A stretch of 64,000 bases of DNA from Hemileia vastatrix (lineage: Eukaryota; Basidiomycota; Pucciniomycetes; Pucciniales; Zaghouaniaceae): contig JASXTE010000014.1 in assembly GCA_030280995.1 (NCBI GenBank), positions 29,172,150 through 29,236,149 on the forward strand, given 5' to 3'. A program made the translations under genes and the position numbers. Numbering within the stretch: position 1 is the first letter of the stretch; each line of letters starts with the position of its first letter. This document shows, piece by piece, positions 22,201-34,375 of the stretch. Under the pieces are notes generated by a model. That model ran no database searches. It was not told where the DNA came from and was given only the letters and a program-made list of their open reading frames with translations.

Positions 22201-25200
22201 CATGTTTTTTTGCTATACTAATAAAAATAATATTATACTGGTAACAAAAAATTGACCAAATGATAAAATATTAATAAAACAGAAAGATCAAATACCAGTG
22301 GATATGTTTTGAAAAAATACCAGTTGCACTGAAGAAGAGCTGCACCCTAGATACTCACCATCAAAAAAGTGTCCAGCACAAGTTCGGCCAAACTTGTGCT
22401 GGACACTTTTGGTCAGTTGCAGTCATATGAGATCAATTCTTGCTATTGCAATGAAAAAAATTTTTTTGAATAAAAAACTTCACTAGAAGTAGTTTTACAT
22501 AGCCAAATTTTCTACCTAGATTTCATCCAAACCACAGGTGCACAATTTTTTATCTTTGAAAAAAAGTCAATTTAGTACAATTTATCCCTGATGGCTCTCA
22601 TTTGCTTCAACACCTCTACTGGCCTTTGATAGAAGGAATATTACTTGGATTTCTTTTTTCATATTTGATCCCTTTAACTTAATTTTTTATTCCTAATATT
22701 GCTTTTGGATATCAATTAATAATTTTTAAAATAAACTATTTTCATACTTTTATACATTTATTTAATAATATTATAAATGGCATAACATCACCTGGTATGC
22801 ATTTGGCACATGAGTTTTTTCTATACTTATAAAATTAATAATTTAATGGTGACCAAAAATTAATCAAATGATATTAATGAGTGTGGAACAAATATAAAAT
22901 ACCAGTAGACATGTTTGTAAGAAATACTAGATGAACTGAAGAAAAATTCTACCCTAGCTACTCTCCATCATAAAAGTGTCCAGCACAAGTTCGGCCAAAC
23001 TTGTGCTGGACACTTATAATCAGGTGCAGTCAGATGGGAGCAATTCTCTCTATGGAAATGAAGATAAATTTTTGATATAAAATTACACTAGAAGTAGTTT
23101 GATATGGCAAAATTATCATGCTGAAGTTTTGGTAAAGCTCAAGTGGATTTTTTTTTATTTTTACAAAAAAGAAAATTTAGTGCAAGTTTAGCCCTGATTG
23201 TGCTAATTTGATTCAACATCTCTTTTTTCTGTTTATGGCAGGAATTTAACTTGGATTTTAATTTTCATCTTTGATTTCTTTTATTTTACTTTATTCCTCT
23301 CATATTACTTTCGGATAGAAGTTTATTTTTTGTAAAATAAATCATTTTCATATTTTTTACCTTTATTTAATAATAATATAAAAGGTGTAACATCACCCAG
23401 TATTCATTTGGCACGCAAGTTTTTGCTACTCTGATAATATTAATAATAAAATGGTGACAAAAAATTAATCAATTGATAAATATGAGTGAGGCACAAAGAT
23501 TTAATAACAGTGGAAATGTTTATAAGAAATTTCAGATGATTAAAAATGACTTGCACCCTGGCTACTCTTCATGATAAAAGTGTCCAGCACAAGTTTGGCC
23601 AAACTTGTGCTGGACACTTTTGGTTGCATGCCGTCAGACGCAATCAATTCTTTTTATTGAAATGAGACTGAATTATCACTCCATCATTGCACTGAAAGAA
23701 GTTTTATATAGACAAATTGTCACCTGGAAGTTTGTCCAAACCTAAGGTAGACAATTTTTTCCTTTGGTAAAAAGTAAATTTGATCCATGTTAATCTATGA
23801 TGGTGCCCATTTTATCTGAAGCCTCTACTGGCTCATGATAGCAGAAATTATACTTAATATCTTTATTTCATGTTTGATCTCTTTAATTTTAATCTTACCC
23901 TTTAATTTATCCTTTAGCTTTTAAATATCAATTTTATTTTGGTAAAACTGATAACTTTCACATTTTTTTACATTTATTATATTATATTATTAAAGTTGTA
24001 AAATCATCCAGTGTACATTCATTACACATGTTTTTGCTATACTAAAAACATTAATAATATAATGGTGACTAAAAAATAATCAAATAATAAATATGGATGA
24101 CACAGAAAGATCAAATACCCATAGACATTTTTAAAATGAATATAAGATTAACTGAAGAAGACTTGAACCCTAGCTACTCTCCAACATAAAAGTGTCCAGC
24201 ACAATTTCAGCTGAGCTTGTGCTGGACACTTTTGGTTGCATGCAGTCAGATGGGATAAATTTACTCAATGGAAGTTAAAATGAATTTTTTCTCAATCATT
24301 GCACAAGAAGTAGCTTTATACTGCTATACTATCCTCCTGATTTTTTGGAAAACCTCAGCTGGACACTTTTATTAATTTTTAAAAAAAGAAAACATATTCC
24401 AAATCTAGAACTGGTGGTGCAAATTTGGTCTGAAAACTCAAATTATCTTTTATTGCAGAAATTTTATTTGAATGTTTAATTTCATATTTAATCACTTTTA
24501 TTTTACTTTTTTATTCCTGTTTTTTATTTAAAATATCAATTTATTTATTATAAAACTAATACTTTTCATATTTTTTTTACTTTTATTTAATAAGATTATG
24601 AAAGATGTAGCATCTCCCAGTATGCATTTGGCTTACAAGTTTTTTCAATACTAATAACATTAATATTATAATGGTGAAAAACAATGAATCAAATGATAAA
24701 TATGAATGACACAGAAAGATCATATACAAGTGAATTTGTTTATAAGGAATACCTGCACCCTAGATACTCACCATCATAAAAGTGTCCAGCATAAGTTTGG
24801 CCAAACTTGTGATGGACACTTTTGGTTGCATGCAGTCAGATGGGATAAATTTACTCTATGGAAATGAAAATGACATTTTGCTTAATCATTGCACAATAAG
24901 TAGTTTTATATTGCCAAAATATCCTCCTGATGATTTTTCAAAACTCATCAGGACACTTTCTTTGGTTTAACAAAAAAGAAAATATAGTGCAAGTTTAGCC
25001 CTAGTGGTGCACATTTGATCTAACACCTCCACTTGTTATTGATAGTGGGAATTTTCCTTAGATTTTTTTTTCTTATTTTATCCCTTTTATTTTACTTTTT
25101 ATTGCTCATATTGCTTTGGATATCAATTTTTAATTTTTAAAATAAATAATTTTCATACTCTTATACCTTTATTTAATAATATATGATTAAAGGTGGAACA

Positions 25201-27273
25201 CCACCTGGTATGCATTTTTCACACAAGTTATTACTATAGTAATAACGTTAATAATATAATGATGACAAAAAATTAATCAAATGTTAAATTTAAATGACAC
25301 AGAAAGATAAAATTCCAGTGGAAATTTTTATAAGAAAACCCTTTTGAGTTTAAGAAGATTTGCTGTATGCCTACTCTCAATTATAAAAGTGTCCAGCACA
25401 AGTTCGGCCAAACTTGTGCTGGACACTTTTGGTTGCATGAAGTCATATGAGATAAATTATCTCCATGGAAATAAAAATGATATTTCACTCAATTATTGAA
25501 GTAAAGAATGTTTAATATTGTAAAATTGTCCCCTGGAAGTCTGTCCAAACCTCAGGTCAAAATTTGTTAGCTATACATAAAAGTAAGTTTAGTCCAAGTC
25601 TTGACCTAGGGGACCCCAACTGTCCTAACACCACTTCTGGCTCTTGATAGTAAAAATTTTACTTGTATTTTTTATTTCGTATTTGATCCCATTTATTTTC
25701 ATTTTAATTTTCTATTACTCTTTTTAATTTTAAATATCAATTTATTTTTTTAAAAACTAAACATATTCATTTTTTTTAACTTTATATAATAATATTATTA
25801 AAGTTGTAACATCACCAATTTTGCATTTGGCATGCAGGTTTTTGCTATACTAGAAACATTAATAATATATATGGTGACAAAAAATTAATTATAAGATAAA
25901 TATGAATGATAAAAAAAAGTTAAAAACCCAATAGAAATGTGAAAAACAAAAAACTGATGTACTGAGAAACACTTCCACCCTAGCTACTCTCCATCATAAA
26001 AGTGTCCAGCACAAGTTCGGCCTAACTTGTGCTGGACACTTTTGTTCAGGTGCAGTCAGATGGGATCAATTCTCTCTGTGGAAATTAAATTTAAAAAAAT
26101 GCTAAATAATTACATTAGAAGTAGTTTGGTATGGCTGAATTATCCACCTTGAGGTTTTCCAAACCTCAGGTGAAAAATTTTTTATCTTTAAAAAAAATTA
26201 AATTTTATCAAATTTAGCCCTGATGGCACCCATTTGTTTCAACACCTCTACTGGCTCTTGAAGGCAGGAATTTTTCTTGAATTTTTCTTTTTCATATTTG
26301 ATCTCTTTTACTTTACTTTTTATCACTCATGTTACATTTGGATATTAATTTATAATTTTGGAAAAGAAATCATTTTCATATTTTTTTAACATTTTTTAAT
26401 AATATTACAAAAGGTGTAATATAACATGGCATGCATTTGGCGCACAATTTTTTTCTATACTAATAAAATTAATAGTATTCTAATGACAAAAAATTAATCA
26501 GATAATAAAATATGAATAACACAGAAATATCAAATACCATTTGACATGTTTTAAAAAAATAACAGTTGCACTGAAGAAGACCTGCACCCTAGCTACTCTC
26601 CATCATAAAAGTGTCCAGTACAAGTTCGGCCAAACTTGTGCTGGACACTTTTGGTCAGGTGAAGTCAGATGGGATCAATTCTCTCTATGGCAATGAAAAA
26701 AATTATTTGATAAGAAACTTCACTAGATGTAGTTTGATATAGCTTAATTATCCACCTAGAGTTTATCCAAACCACAGGTACACAATTTTTTATCTTTAAA
26801 AAGCAATCAATTTAGTACAATTTATCCCTGATGGCTCTCATTTGCTTCAACATCTCTACTGGCCTTTGATATTAGCAATAATACTTGGAGTTTGTTTTCA
26901 TATTTGATCCCTTTAACTTAATAGGGGGTATCAATGTTGACCGATCCGCAATTAAATTAATTGCGGAAAATAATCCTTATACCCCAATTATCTTCCGCAA
27001 TTATTTTTGCTAATAATTGGGTTATTAGACACTTTACGTGTCAATGTTCACCTCTTATCCGACATTTATTTACTCAATTTTCCATAACCACATCTTGGAC
27101 AACTTTCTGGATATCCCAGCCTTCTACCTTGCTGCGCACTTCCATTCTCATCCCATCCTGTTCATTCTATCCGCTCAGAATTTCTCCCCATTTCATCTAT
27201 TTGATTCTTCTCCTTTTCATCTCGCTATCTCATCTGCTTGTTTCTGCTCCTTTTCATCTTCATTTATAATAAC

Positions 27274-28470
27274 ATGCCTCGTCATCCTAGATCTTCTCAA
27301 AGGCAGCTATCACCCAGTTGTTCTTCAATTCCCACTACTTCCTCTTTTCCCCACTCAGCCAAGAAATCAAAGACTGTTCAATTAAAAAAAGATGATCATC
27401 TCATTCTTATCAACTGGCTGAAAACCAAATCTAACTATGATTCTTGTTTTGGTACTGAGTATGCCACTAAAGTAGGACGGCCCCCCACATCAAAAGTTAA
27501 TGGCTATCTTCTAATGGCAAATGAATTACGCAATAAGACCAAGGGAAGGATTGATCTTTTGCCTAAACAGATGTCTGAACGCTTCAAGAATTATCGAGCA
27601 AAATACAAGAAGGCAAAGGCTCTTTCATCTTCCACTGGTTTTGGGGTTACTGACATTGATATAACTAAGGGTATAAAATCCATAGACAATAAACTTGATT
27701 CTTTATGTCCTTACTTTAAAGAGATGGATGCAATTTTTGGAGAGCGAGCCAATGTTAATCCTGTAAACATGTTGGATGGAGAAGATCCTATCTCCGAACA
27801 TGATGTCGAAGCAAATCTTTTCCCATCCTCTTCCTCCACTCAAGCCTCCCTTCTTCTAAATTCTACGAATCTAGATAGCTTTGCTATTGATCCTATTGGC
27901 GATTTAACCCAACCCAATCTAACTCAGGTCTGTTTCTTTTATCTTATCAATTCTATTTTTTTATTTACTTATATTTTTCTTATTTCTTAAAAGGCTGATG
28001 AACAAACCCAGGATCCTCAATCAACTGAGTCTGAAGCTAGTGACAATGATGAGGAGGAAAATGCTACGTTGAACAAAAAGAGAAGGGCTTCAACTAGTCT
28101 AAATTTCCTCTCCCAAAGAAGACAAAAATGTGATACTTCATCACAAACACCTTTTTCTTCGATGGAACAGTTTTTAGAGAAATGTGATGCTGGTAAGTGA
28201 TATCATACCTCTTATTACTTTACTCTGCTTTTCTTCTACTTTATGTTAATTTTTATTCTCACTCTAGAACAAGTGGAAATTGCTAAAGAGACACTGAGCT
28301 TTGAAAAGAAGAAATACGAGCTCTCTTTAAGGAGGGATGACAGAGTACAAGATTTGGAAGAGAGGAAGTATGAGCTCTCCTTACGGAAGGATGATCGGAT
28401 CCAAGATTGTGTTGATAGAATTGAAAGGGATGGAGATTGGTGCAAACAGAGTGTGAAAATAGGAGGATGA
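27274..28470 (+). CDS. Myb/SANT-like DNA-binding protein of a Harbinger-like element, 3 exons
   Basis: Exons 27274-27927, 27994-28192 and 28268-28470 give 351 residues with GT-AG introns of 66 and 75 bp; both junctions keep frame. I chose ATG 27274 (MPRHPRSSQ) because the upstream part of the frame is a Phe/Tyr-rich leader with no ATG. Residues about 38-140 form a trihelix/Myb-like domain (LINWLKTKSNYDSCFG, later MSERFKNYRAKYKKAK). An acidic stretch and KKRR follow, then a charged C-terminal coiled coil with two repeats around KYELSLR. In Harbinger elements the Myb-like partner binds subterminal DNA and brings the transposase to the nucleus. No breaks are seen. The last 16 codons are duplicated twice downstream. 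Confidence 0.75.
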
Positions 28471-28704
28471 ACTCTGTTCTTCGGGCGAAGAACAGAGTTC
28501 ACTTCCATAAAATATTGAAAGCGATGGAGATTGGTGCAAACAGAGTGTGAAAATAGGAGGATGAACTTTGTTCTTCGGGCGAAGAACAGAGTTCACTTCC
28601 ATAAAATATTGAAAGCGATGGAGATTGGTGCAAACAGAGTGTGAAAATAGGAGGATGAACTCTGTTCTTCGGGTGAAGAACAGAGTTCACTTCCATAAAA
28701 TATT
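28420..28704 (+). repeat. 94 bp tandem repeat covering the gene tail, stop codon and a hairpin (3 copies)
   Basis: Units start at 28420, 28514 and 28608. Each holds codons for DGDWCKQSVKIGG, the TGA, and a 15 bp stem with 4-base loop: TGAACTCTGTTCTTC, loop GGGC, complement. Hairpins lie at 28468-28501, 28562-28595 and 28656-28689. The second hairpin has one C-to-T change and the third a loop change. Confidence 0.9.
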
Positions 28705-29104
28705 AGCTGAAACATAGTTTTCAATTCTGTAAAAACAGTTGTAAGTAATAGAAAAAGTCACTGATTTTTTTTATATTTAATCTGAAATTTTTTAATAAAA
28801 TTATTGTATTAAAGAATTGCAATATTGTCAATCAATTTTTATTGATAAACTTAATTTAATAAAGTATTATTTAAATAAGTTGCTTCAAAAAATACTTTGC
28901 ATTGAGTAGACTCATGGAATGATTTTTTCTGGCTTCCATTCAGTTATCCTCACACTTTCACAATGTTTTCAATATAGATCCATTATTATTTGTGTGATAC
29001 TTCAAGTGAAAGTTCAGTATTACTTCAGTCTGAGTTCCATCTGATTTCCATCTGACTTCAAGTTGCGGACTTGCTAGCAAGTCCGCCCCCCATATTGCGT
29101 GGTG
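28705..29104. mobile_element. AT-rich stretch ending in a second CACTA-like terminus
   Basis: No gene. Its right edge, GCGGACTTGCTAGCAAGTCCGC followed by a C-run and ATATTGCGTGGTG (29104), matches the orphan terminus at 15850-15890. It contains a perfect palindrome centred on GCTAGC. The left end of this element was not found. Confidence 0.45.
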
Positions 29105-29145
29105 TCTGTTTAAAGGAGGATATAATGATTAGGTAGGGGGGTAAA

Positions 29146-29462
29146 GTGAGTAGAAGGGGGGGAAGGGGGGGTGTTTGAGGCGCCTAAAGAGAGGGAAAGG
29201 GGGGGTTTGATGTGGGTAAAGAGAGGTGAAGGGGGGGGTTTGAGGCGCCAAAAGAGAGGTGAAGGGGGGGGTTTGAGGGACATAAAGAGAGGGGAAGGGG
29301 GGAGTATTGAAGCACCTAAAAAGAGGGGAAAGGGGGTGATGAGGGACCTAAAGAGGGGGGAAAGGGGGGATTTGAGGCAGCTAAAAAGGGGGTAAAAAGG
29401 GGGTCAGAGACAGGTAAAGAGAGGGAAAAAGGGGGGCCTTGAGGATCATAAAGAGAGGTGAA
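29146..29462 (+). repeat. Purine-strand minisatellite, about 36 bp unit
   Basis: About nine imperfect units built on GGTGAAGGGGGGGTTTGAGG with CGCC and AAAGAGAG. G-runs of 5-8 are regularly spaced on one strand. The open frames reading through it (rich in Gly/Arg/Lys or Pro/Ser/Phe) are repeat artefacts. Confidence 0.8.
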
Positions 29463-29971
29463 GGAGAGAAAAAAAAACAAAAAAATAAAAAGATAAAAAA
29501 GAGAAAAAAGCAAAACAAAAATTAGTTTACCCTAGAACAAAAATAATAGAAGCACTTACAAAAAAAACAAAAAAACCAAAAAAAAAAGCAAAAAAAAAGC
29601 AAAAAAAAAGCAAAAAAAAAGAAAAAAAAAATCATGATTAGCAAATAAAAAACCATGAAAAAAGAAAAAAAATGACCTACCTGGTGAGTTGAGTTGAGAA
29701 AATAAATGCAACCAAAATATTTGAGGGATGTTTGAGGAGAATAGGAAAAAGGATATGAGTGATGAATGAAAAAAAATCACTGACAAAATATGCGATATAA
29801 GAAAATATGCGATTTCATGTTGAGGAAGTGAAAGAAAACCAATGAGCAATCCAAAAAAATGATATTCACCGTAAATTCAAAAAAAAAAATGAATATGCAA
29901 CAAACCAAAATACAAAACCAAGTGATTAAAGTACACAAAGAGGACATTTGGAAAGTATGAAAACATAAAAA
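29463..29971. other. A-rich low-complexity stretch
   Basis: Includes four tandem copies of A9-GC at about 29575-29625 and long A-runs up to 29890. No gene seen. Confidence 0.7.
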
Positions 29972-30253
29972 TTAAAAATTAAAAGGGTGAAGAGAAATGT
30001 TGAAGAGTAATGAGGCCAGATCATATCGGGGATCATGATAAAGATTTGGCCCCCTGGTGATGATGTAATGCTTTTTGGAAAGAAAACACATATAAGCTAA
30101 AGCATCTTCCAAATCAGAGTCAGATTTATAGTAAAGAACTAAAAGAAAAGTGATAGCATTCATTGTTGAGTGAAGTAGCTTCCTAGTAGAGAGGTGTTTC
30201 ATTGTTGCCGGTGGAAGGGTTAAGTGATGAGGGAAGTGGGAATTCACTGCCAA
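29972..30253 (-). pseudogene. Possible Harbinger transposase N-terminal remnant
   Basis: 93 residues from an ATG at 30253, read opposite to the Myb-like gene. The middle (SDSDLEDALAYMCFLSKKHYIITRG, shown here only in part: DLEDALAYMCFLSKK) resembles in style the short N-terminal helix region of fungal Harbinger nucleases. The position is also where a transposase would be expected. No DDE catalytic residues follow, because the frame ends and the next sequence is A-rich. It may equally be a chance frame. Confidence 0.3.
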
Positions 30254-33190
30254 ATGTGCAGTTGGGGTGTGTAGATAGAAAAAAAACTTAAGTGTTCGCC
30301 ACCAAAATTAAGTAGCATAGAGTGAGGAAATACTTAAGGATGGCATCAGCAATTATAAGTCATGTGACTTTCTTAAAAATCCATCATGGATGAGATGAGT
30401 TTGGGATCAGGAATTAGGAATGGAAATTGGGGTATAAGAGGCGGGATAATGCATTATCGTGGATTTCTTATCCACTAGCCCTGGGGCTAGTGGATAAGAA
30501 TGTTCCGCAATTAATAATGTCTGATCCCGGGAAAAAAAATTCCTGATCCCTAATTGTGGATCCCTGAACATTGATACCCCCTAATTTTTTATTCCTCATA
30601 TTGCTTTTGGATATCAATTAATAATTTTTAAAATAAATTATTTTAATATTTTTATACATTTTTTTAATAATATTATAAAAGGTGTAACATCACTCAGTAT
30701 GCATTTGGCACACAATTTTTTGATATACTTATATAATTAATAATATAATTAAGACAAAATATTAATCAAACAATATGTATGAGTCAGGCACAAAGATAAA
30801 ATACCAGATGAACTGAAGAAAAATTCTACCCCAGCCGCACTCCATCATAGAAGTGTCCAGCACAAGTTCGGCCAAACTTGTGCTGGACACTTTTGGTCAT
30901 GTGCAGTCAGATGGGATCAATTCTCTGTATGGCAACAAAAAATTTTTTTATCAAATTTCACTAGAAGTAGTTTGGTTTAGCTGAATCATCCACCTGCTGT
31001 TCTGCCCAATATCAGGTGTATAATTTTTTATCTTTAAAGAAAAGGTCACTTATTACAATTAAGCCCTGATGGCTCCCATTTGCTTTAACACCTCTACTGG
31101 CTCTTGATAGCAGGAATTTTAGCAGTATTTTTTTCATTTTTGAACTCTTTGACTTTTATTTTACTCTTTTATTCCTCTTTTTACTTTTAAATTTCTATTT
31201 AAGTTTTGTAAAACTAATCCTTTCCATATTTATTTACGTCTATTTTAAAAAATTATTGAAGGTATAACTTCACATGGTATGCATTTGGCACACAAGTTTT
31301 TGCTATACTAATAACATTAATAATATAATGGTGATAAAATATTAATCGGATGATAAATATGAAAGATACAGACTGATCAAATACCAGTAGACAAGTTTAT
31401 GAGAAACACAAGATGAAGGAACTGAAGAAAATTTCCACCCAACCTACTCTTCATCATAAAAGTGTCCAGCACAAGTTTGGCCAAACTTGTGCTGGACACT
31501 TTTAGTCACGTGCAGTCAGATGGGATCAATTCTCTATATGGCAACAAAAAAACATTTTTTTATTAAACTTCACTACAAGTAGTTTTGTTTAGCTGAATCA
31601 TCCACCTGTTGTTCTTCCCAAACTCAGGTGTATAATTTTTTATCTTTAAAAAAAAGGTCACTTATTACAATTTAGCCCTGATGGCTCCCATTTGTTTCAA
31701 CACTTCTACTGGCTCTTGAGAGCAAGAATTTTACTAGTATTTTGTTTTTCATAATTGATCTCTTTGAGATTAATTTTACCTTTTTATCCCTCATATTGCT
31801 TTTGTATATCAATTTATTTTTTGTAAAACAAATCATTTTCATATTTTTTTACCTTTATTTAATAATATTATAAAAGGTGTAACATCACCCGGTATGCGTT
31901 GGGCACACGAGTTTTTGCTATACTTATAATATTAATAATATAATGGTGACAACAAATTAATAAAATGATATATATGAGTGAGGCACAAAGATCAAGTACC
32001 AATGGACATGTTTATAAGAAATACCAGATTAACTGAAGAAAAATTCTACCCTAGCTACTCTCTGTCATAAATGTGTCCAGCACAAGTTCGGCCAAACTTG
32101 TGCTGGACACTTTTTGTCACATGCAGTCTAGTGTGATCAATTCTCTTTCAATCATTGAACTAGAAGTTGTTTGATATGGCTAAATGGTTCTGCTGAAGTT
32201 TTTTTAAACCTCAGATTGGCACTTTTTTGTTTTTCAAAAAAGCAATTATAGTCCAAGTTTAGCCTCACTGGTGGACATTTGCCCCAATATGTCTACTTGC
32301 TCTTGATGGCAGTAATTTTATTTTAATTTTTTATTTCATATTTGATTCCTTTAATTTTACTTTTTTATCCCTCTTATTGCTTTTGTATATCAATTTATTT
32401 TTTGTAAAACAAATCATTTTCATATTTTTTTACCTTTATTTAATAATATTATAAAAGGTGTAACATCACCCGGTATGCGTTGGGCACACAAGTTTTTGCT
32501 ATACTTATAATATTAAAACATAATGGTGACAAAAAATCAATCAAATGATAAATATGAGTGAGGCACAAAGATCAAATACTAGTGGACATGTTTATAAGAA
32601 ATACCAGATGAACTGAAGAAAAATTCTACCCTAGCTAACCTCCATCATAAAAGTTTCCAGCACAAGTTTGGCTGAACTTGTGCTGGACACTTTTGGTCAC
32701 ATGCAGTCAGATGTGATCAATTCTCTCTATTGCAATGAAAATGAATTTTTCTTCAATAATTGCACTAGAAGTTGTTTTATATGGCAAAATTGTCATCCTG
32801 AAGTTTGGTAAAGCTCCAGTGGATTTTTTTTTTATTTTTACAAAAAAGAAATTATAGTCCAAGTTTAGTGCCACTGGTGGGCGTTCACCCCATCATGTCT
32901 ACTTGCTCTTGATGGGAGGAATTTCACTTTGATTTTTTATTTCATATTTGATCCCTTTAATTTTACCTTTTTATCCCTCATATTGCTTTTGGATATCAAT
33001 TTATTTTTTGTAAAACAAATCATTTTCATATTTTTTTTACCTTTATTTAATAATATTATAAAAGGTGTAACATCACCCGGTATGCGCTGAGCACACGAGT
33101 TTTTGCTATACCTATAATATTAATAACATAATGGTGACAAAAATCAATCAAATGATAAATATGAGTGAGGCACAAAGGTCAAATACCAAT

Positions 33191-34375
33191 TAATCAATAG
33201 TTCTTTTTAATATTATAAATTTTTTGATTAAATAAAATGGTAATAATGAATTATATTTTTCATCCACAATTCCACTCTAATGATTCCCACTGCACAAAAA
33301 GGGTTCACTTGGTCCTTTCTTTACTGCTTGTGCATATATTTTATTGCCCACAGTACCACAATTTTTTGTAGTGATTATCCCACATCTGATTCAGGAATAT
33401 TTTTGAACAATATAAGTTTTTTTTACAAAAGACCTTATCATATCCAATATCCCACAAAAAATACAACCTGTTTTTGTATTAAAGCCCGTTAATTATTAAG
33501 AAATTGTTAAAATAATTAGATTAGACCCTGGCACAGCTAGATCCATACCAACCGACCTAAAGTTTTTTCAATATTGAAAACAATTAAATAAAATTATGAT
33601 ATCATACTAAATTATGGGCACCAACCATAATTCAGCACTTCTCATTTGCTCTGCTACAAAATGAGTGCATGTAGCATTTTTCTAACGTCGGACTGTTTTT
33701 CTTCCTTCCCTCACACCTTTAGTCCAGAATGAAAATTTAGTATGAGTTTTGGTCAAAATGGTTTGCCAGTGTTATCTGTATGCATTATGAATTCATATTG
33801 CATATTTCTATTTATGCATAAAATATACTCGTTAAGCATCATTTTTTTGCATTTTCCAATTATTTTGCATATTAATATATTTTATTCATATACATATATG
33901 CACCTTTTTTTTGCATATTCAATATGCATATTTTTATGCATATTCAATATGCATATTTTTATGCATATTCAATATGCATATTTTTTATGAATAATCACTA
34001 TGCATATTTTTTATGCATATTTATTCTTCATAGTCATTATGCATACACTTTGGATAGGCATTTCACATCAATTTTTAGCATGCAATAAGTATCCACCATG
34101 CAAATTCAAATGCATATGCATCTATATCATACACGCAACATATATTCAAGTTTAATATTTGAATATTAAGGTATGCTAAGTGATGTTGTTCAACCTTTTG
34201 CCAAACCTGAGATTAACTGATGTTCAATGTGGTTCTTAAGCTCTGCTCAAGGAGGGATTGTTCTGGATTCAATCTGTGACAGTTTATTTTTTCAATGTTT
34301 TTTCATCAGATTTAAAAAAATCTTTATGACAGTTTCAGGATGGTTTCCCAACAGTTTCCTGACAAATTCCTGATA
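33191..34375. other. Right interior of the CACTA-like element
   Basis: No credible gene. At 33895-34030 there is a run of GCATATTCAATATGCATATT-type units (ATGCATAT dyads). The remaining sequence is AT-rich with no match elsewhere in the window. Confidence 0.5.

Larger units (their letters stand above)
26923..30582. mobile_element. Harbinger-like DNA transposon, 3.66 kb, with Myb-like gene
   Basis: Inverted ends AGGGGGTATCAATGTT at 26923 and, reverse strand, at 30582. They are flanked by a 3 bp duplication AAT (26920-26922, 30583-30585; equally readable as TAA), typical of PIF/Harbinger. Other satellite units show the uninterrupted site (CTTTAACTTAATTTTTTATT, for example near 22675), so the boundaries are exact. 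It carries a Myb/SANT-like gene, as Harbinger elements do, but only a possible transposase remnant. Confidence 0.8.
22200..33190. repeat. Tandem satellite, about 600 bp unit with 46 bp palindrome, 12 clear copies
   Basis: The palindrome has arms AAAAGTGTCCAGCACAAGTT and complement around a 6-base centre. It starts at 22365, 22972, 23576, 24188, 24778, 25385, 25998, 26607, 30849, 31458, 32069 and 32649. Spacing is 580-613 bp; the 26607-30849 gap becomes about 579 once the 3,663 bp Harbinger insertion plus duplication is removed. Copies at 23576 and 31458 are perfect 46 bp palindromes; others mostly have one C for T in the centre. Each unit also shares a GTAACATCACCCGGTATGC-like block and AT-rich filler. 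No coding capacity. Confidence 0.9.

Noticed and set aside
21622..22221. Frames of 60-103 residues in the left CACTA interior
   Set aside because: AT-rich repeat translations without domains or start context.
26961..27385. Two Phe/Leu/Ser-rich frames overlapping the Myb-like gene start
   Set aside because: Low-complexity pyrimidine-rich leader in other frames; the Myb-like frame has domain and splice support.
28236..28696. Reverse-strand repeated frames opposite the Myb-like gene tail
   Set aside because: Shadows of the 94 bp tandem repeat.
29171..29849. Gly/Arg-rich and Phe-rich frames
   Set aside because: Translations of the G-run minisatellite and A-rich tract only.
22365..32694. CRISPR-like array
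   Set aside because: Spacing of about 600 bp, palindromic units and homologous spacers in a eukaryotic transposon context exclude CRISPR.
30849..32694. Endogenous viral or microRNA hairpin genes
   Set aside because: The hairpins are part of a tandem DNA repeat; no small-RNA evidence can be obtained from sequence alone.
22200..33190. Centromeric satellite
   Set aside because: Only about 12 units bounded by transposon termini; nothing in the sequence itself indicates a centromere. Left open as a genome-level question.
33742..33990. Hydrophobic 82-residue frame
   Set aside because: Encoded by ATGCATAT repeats; no homology-like features or context.
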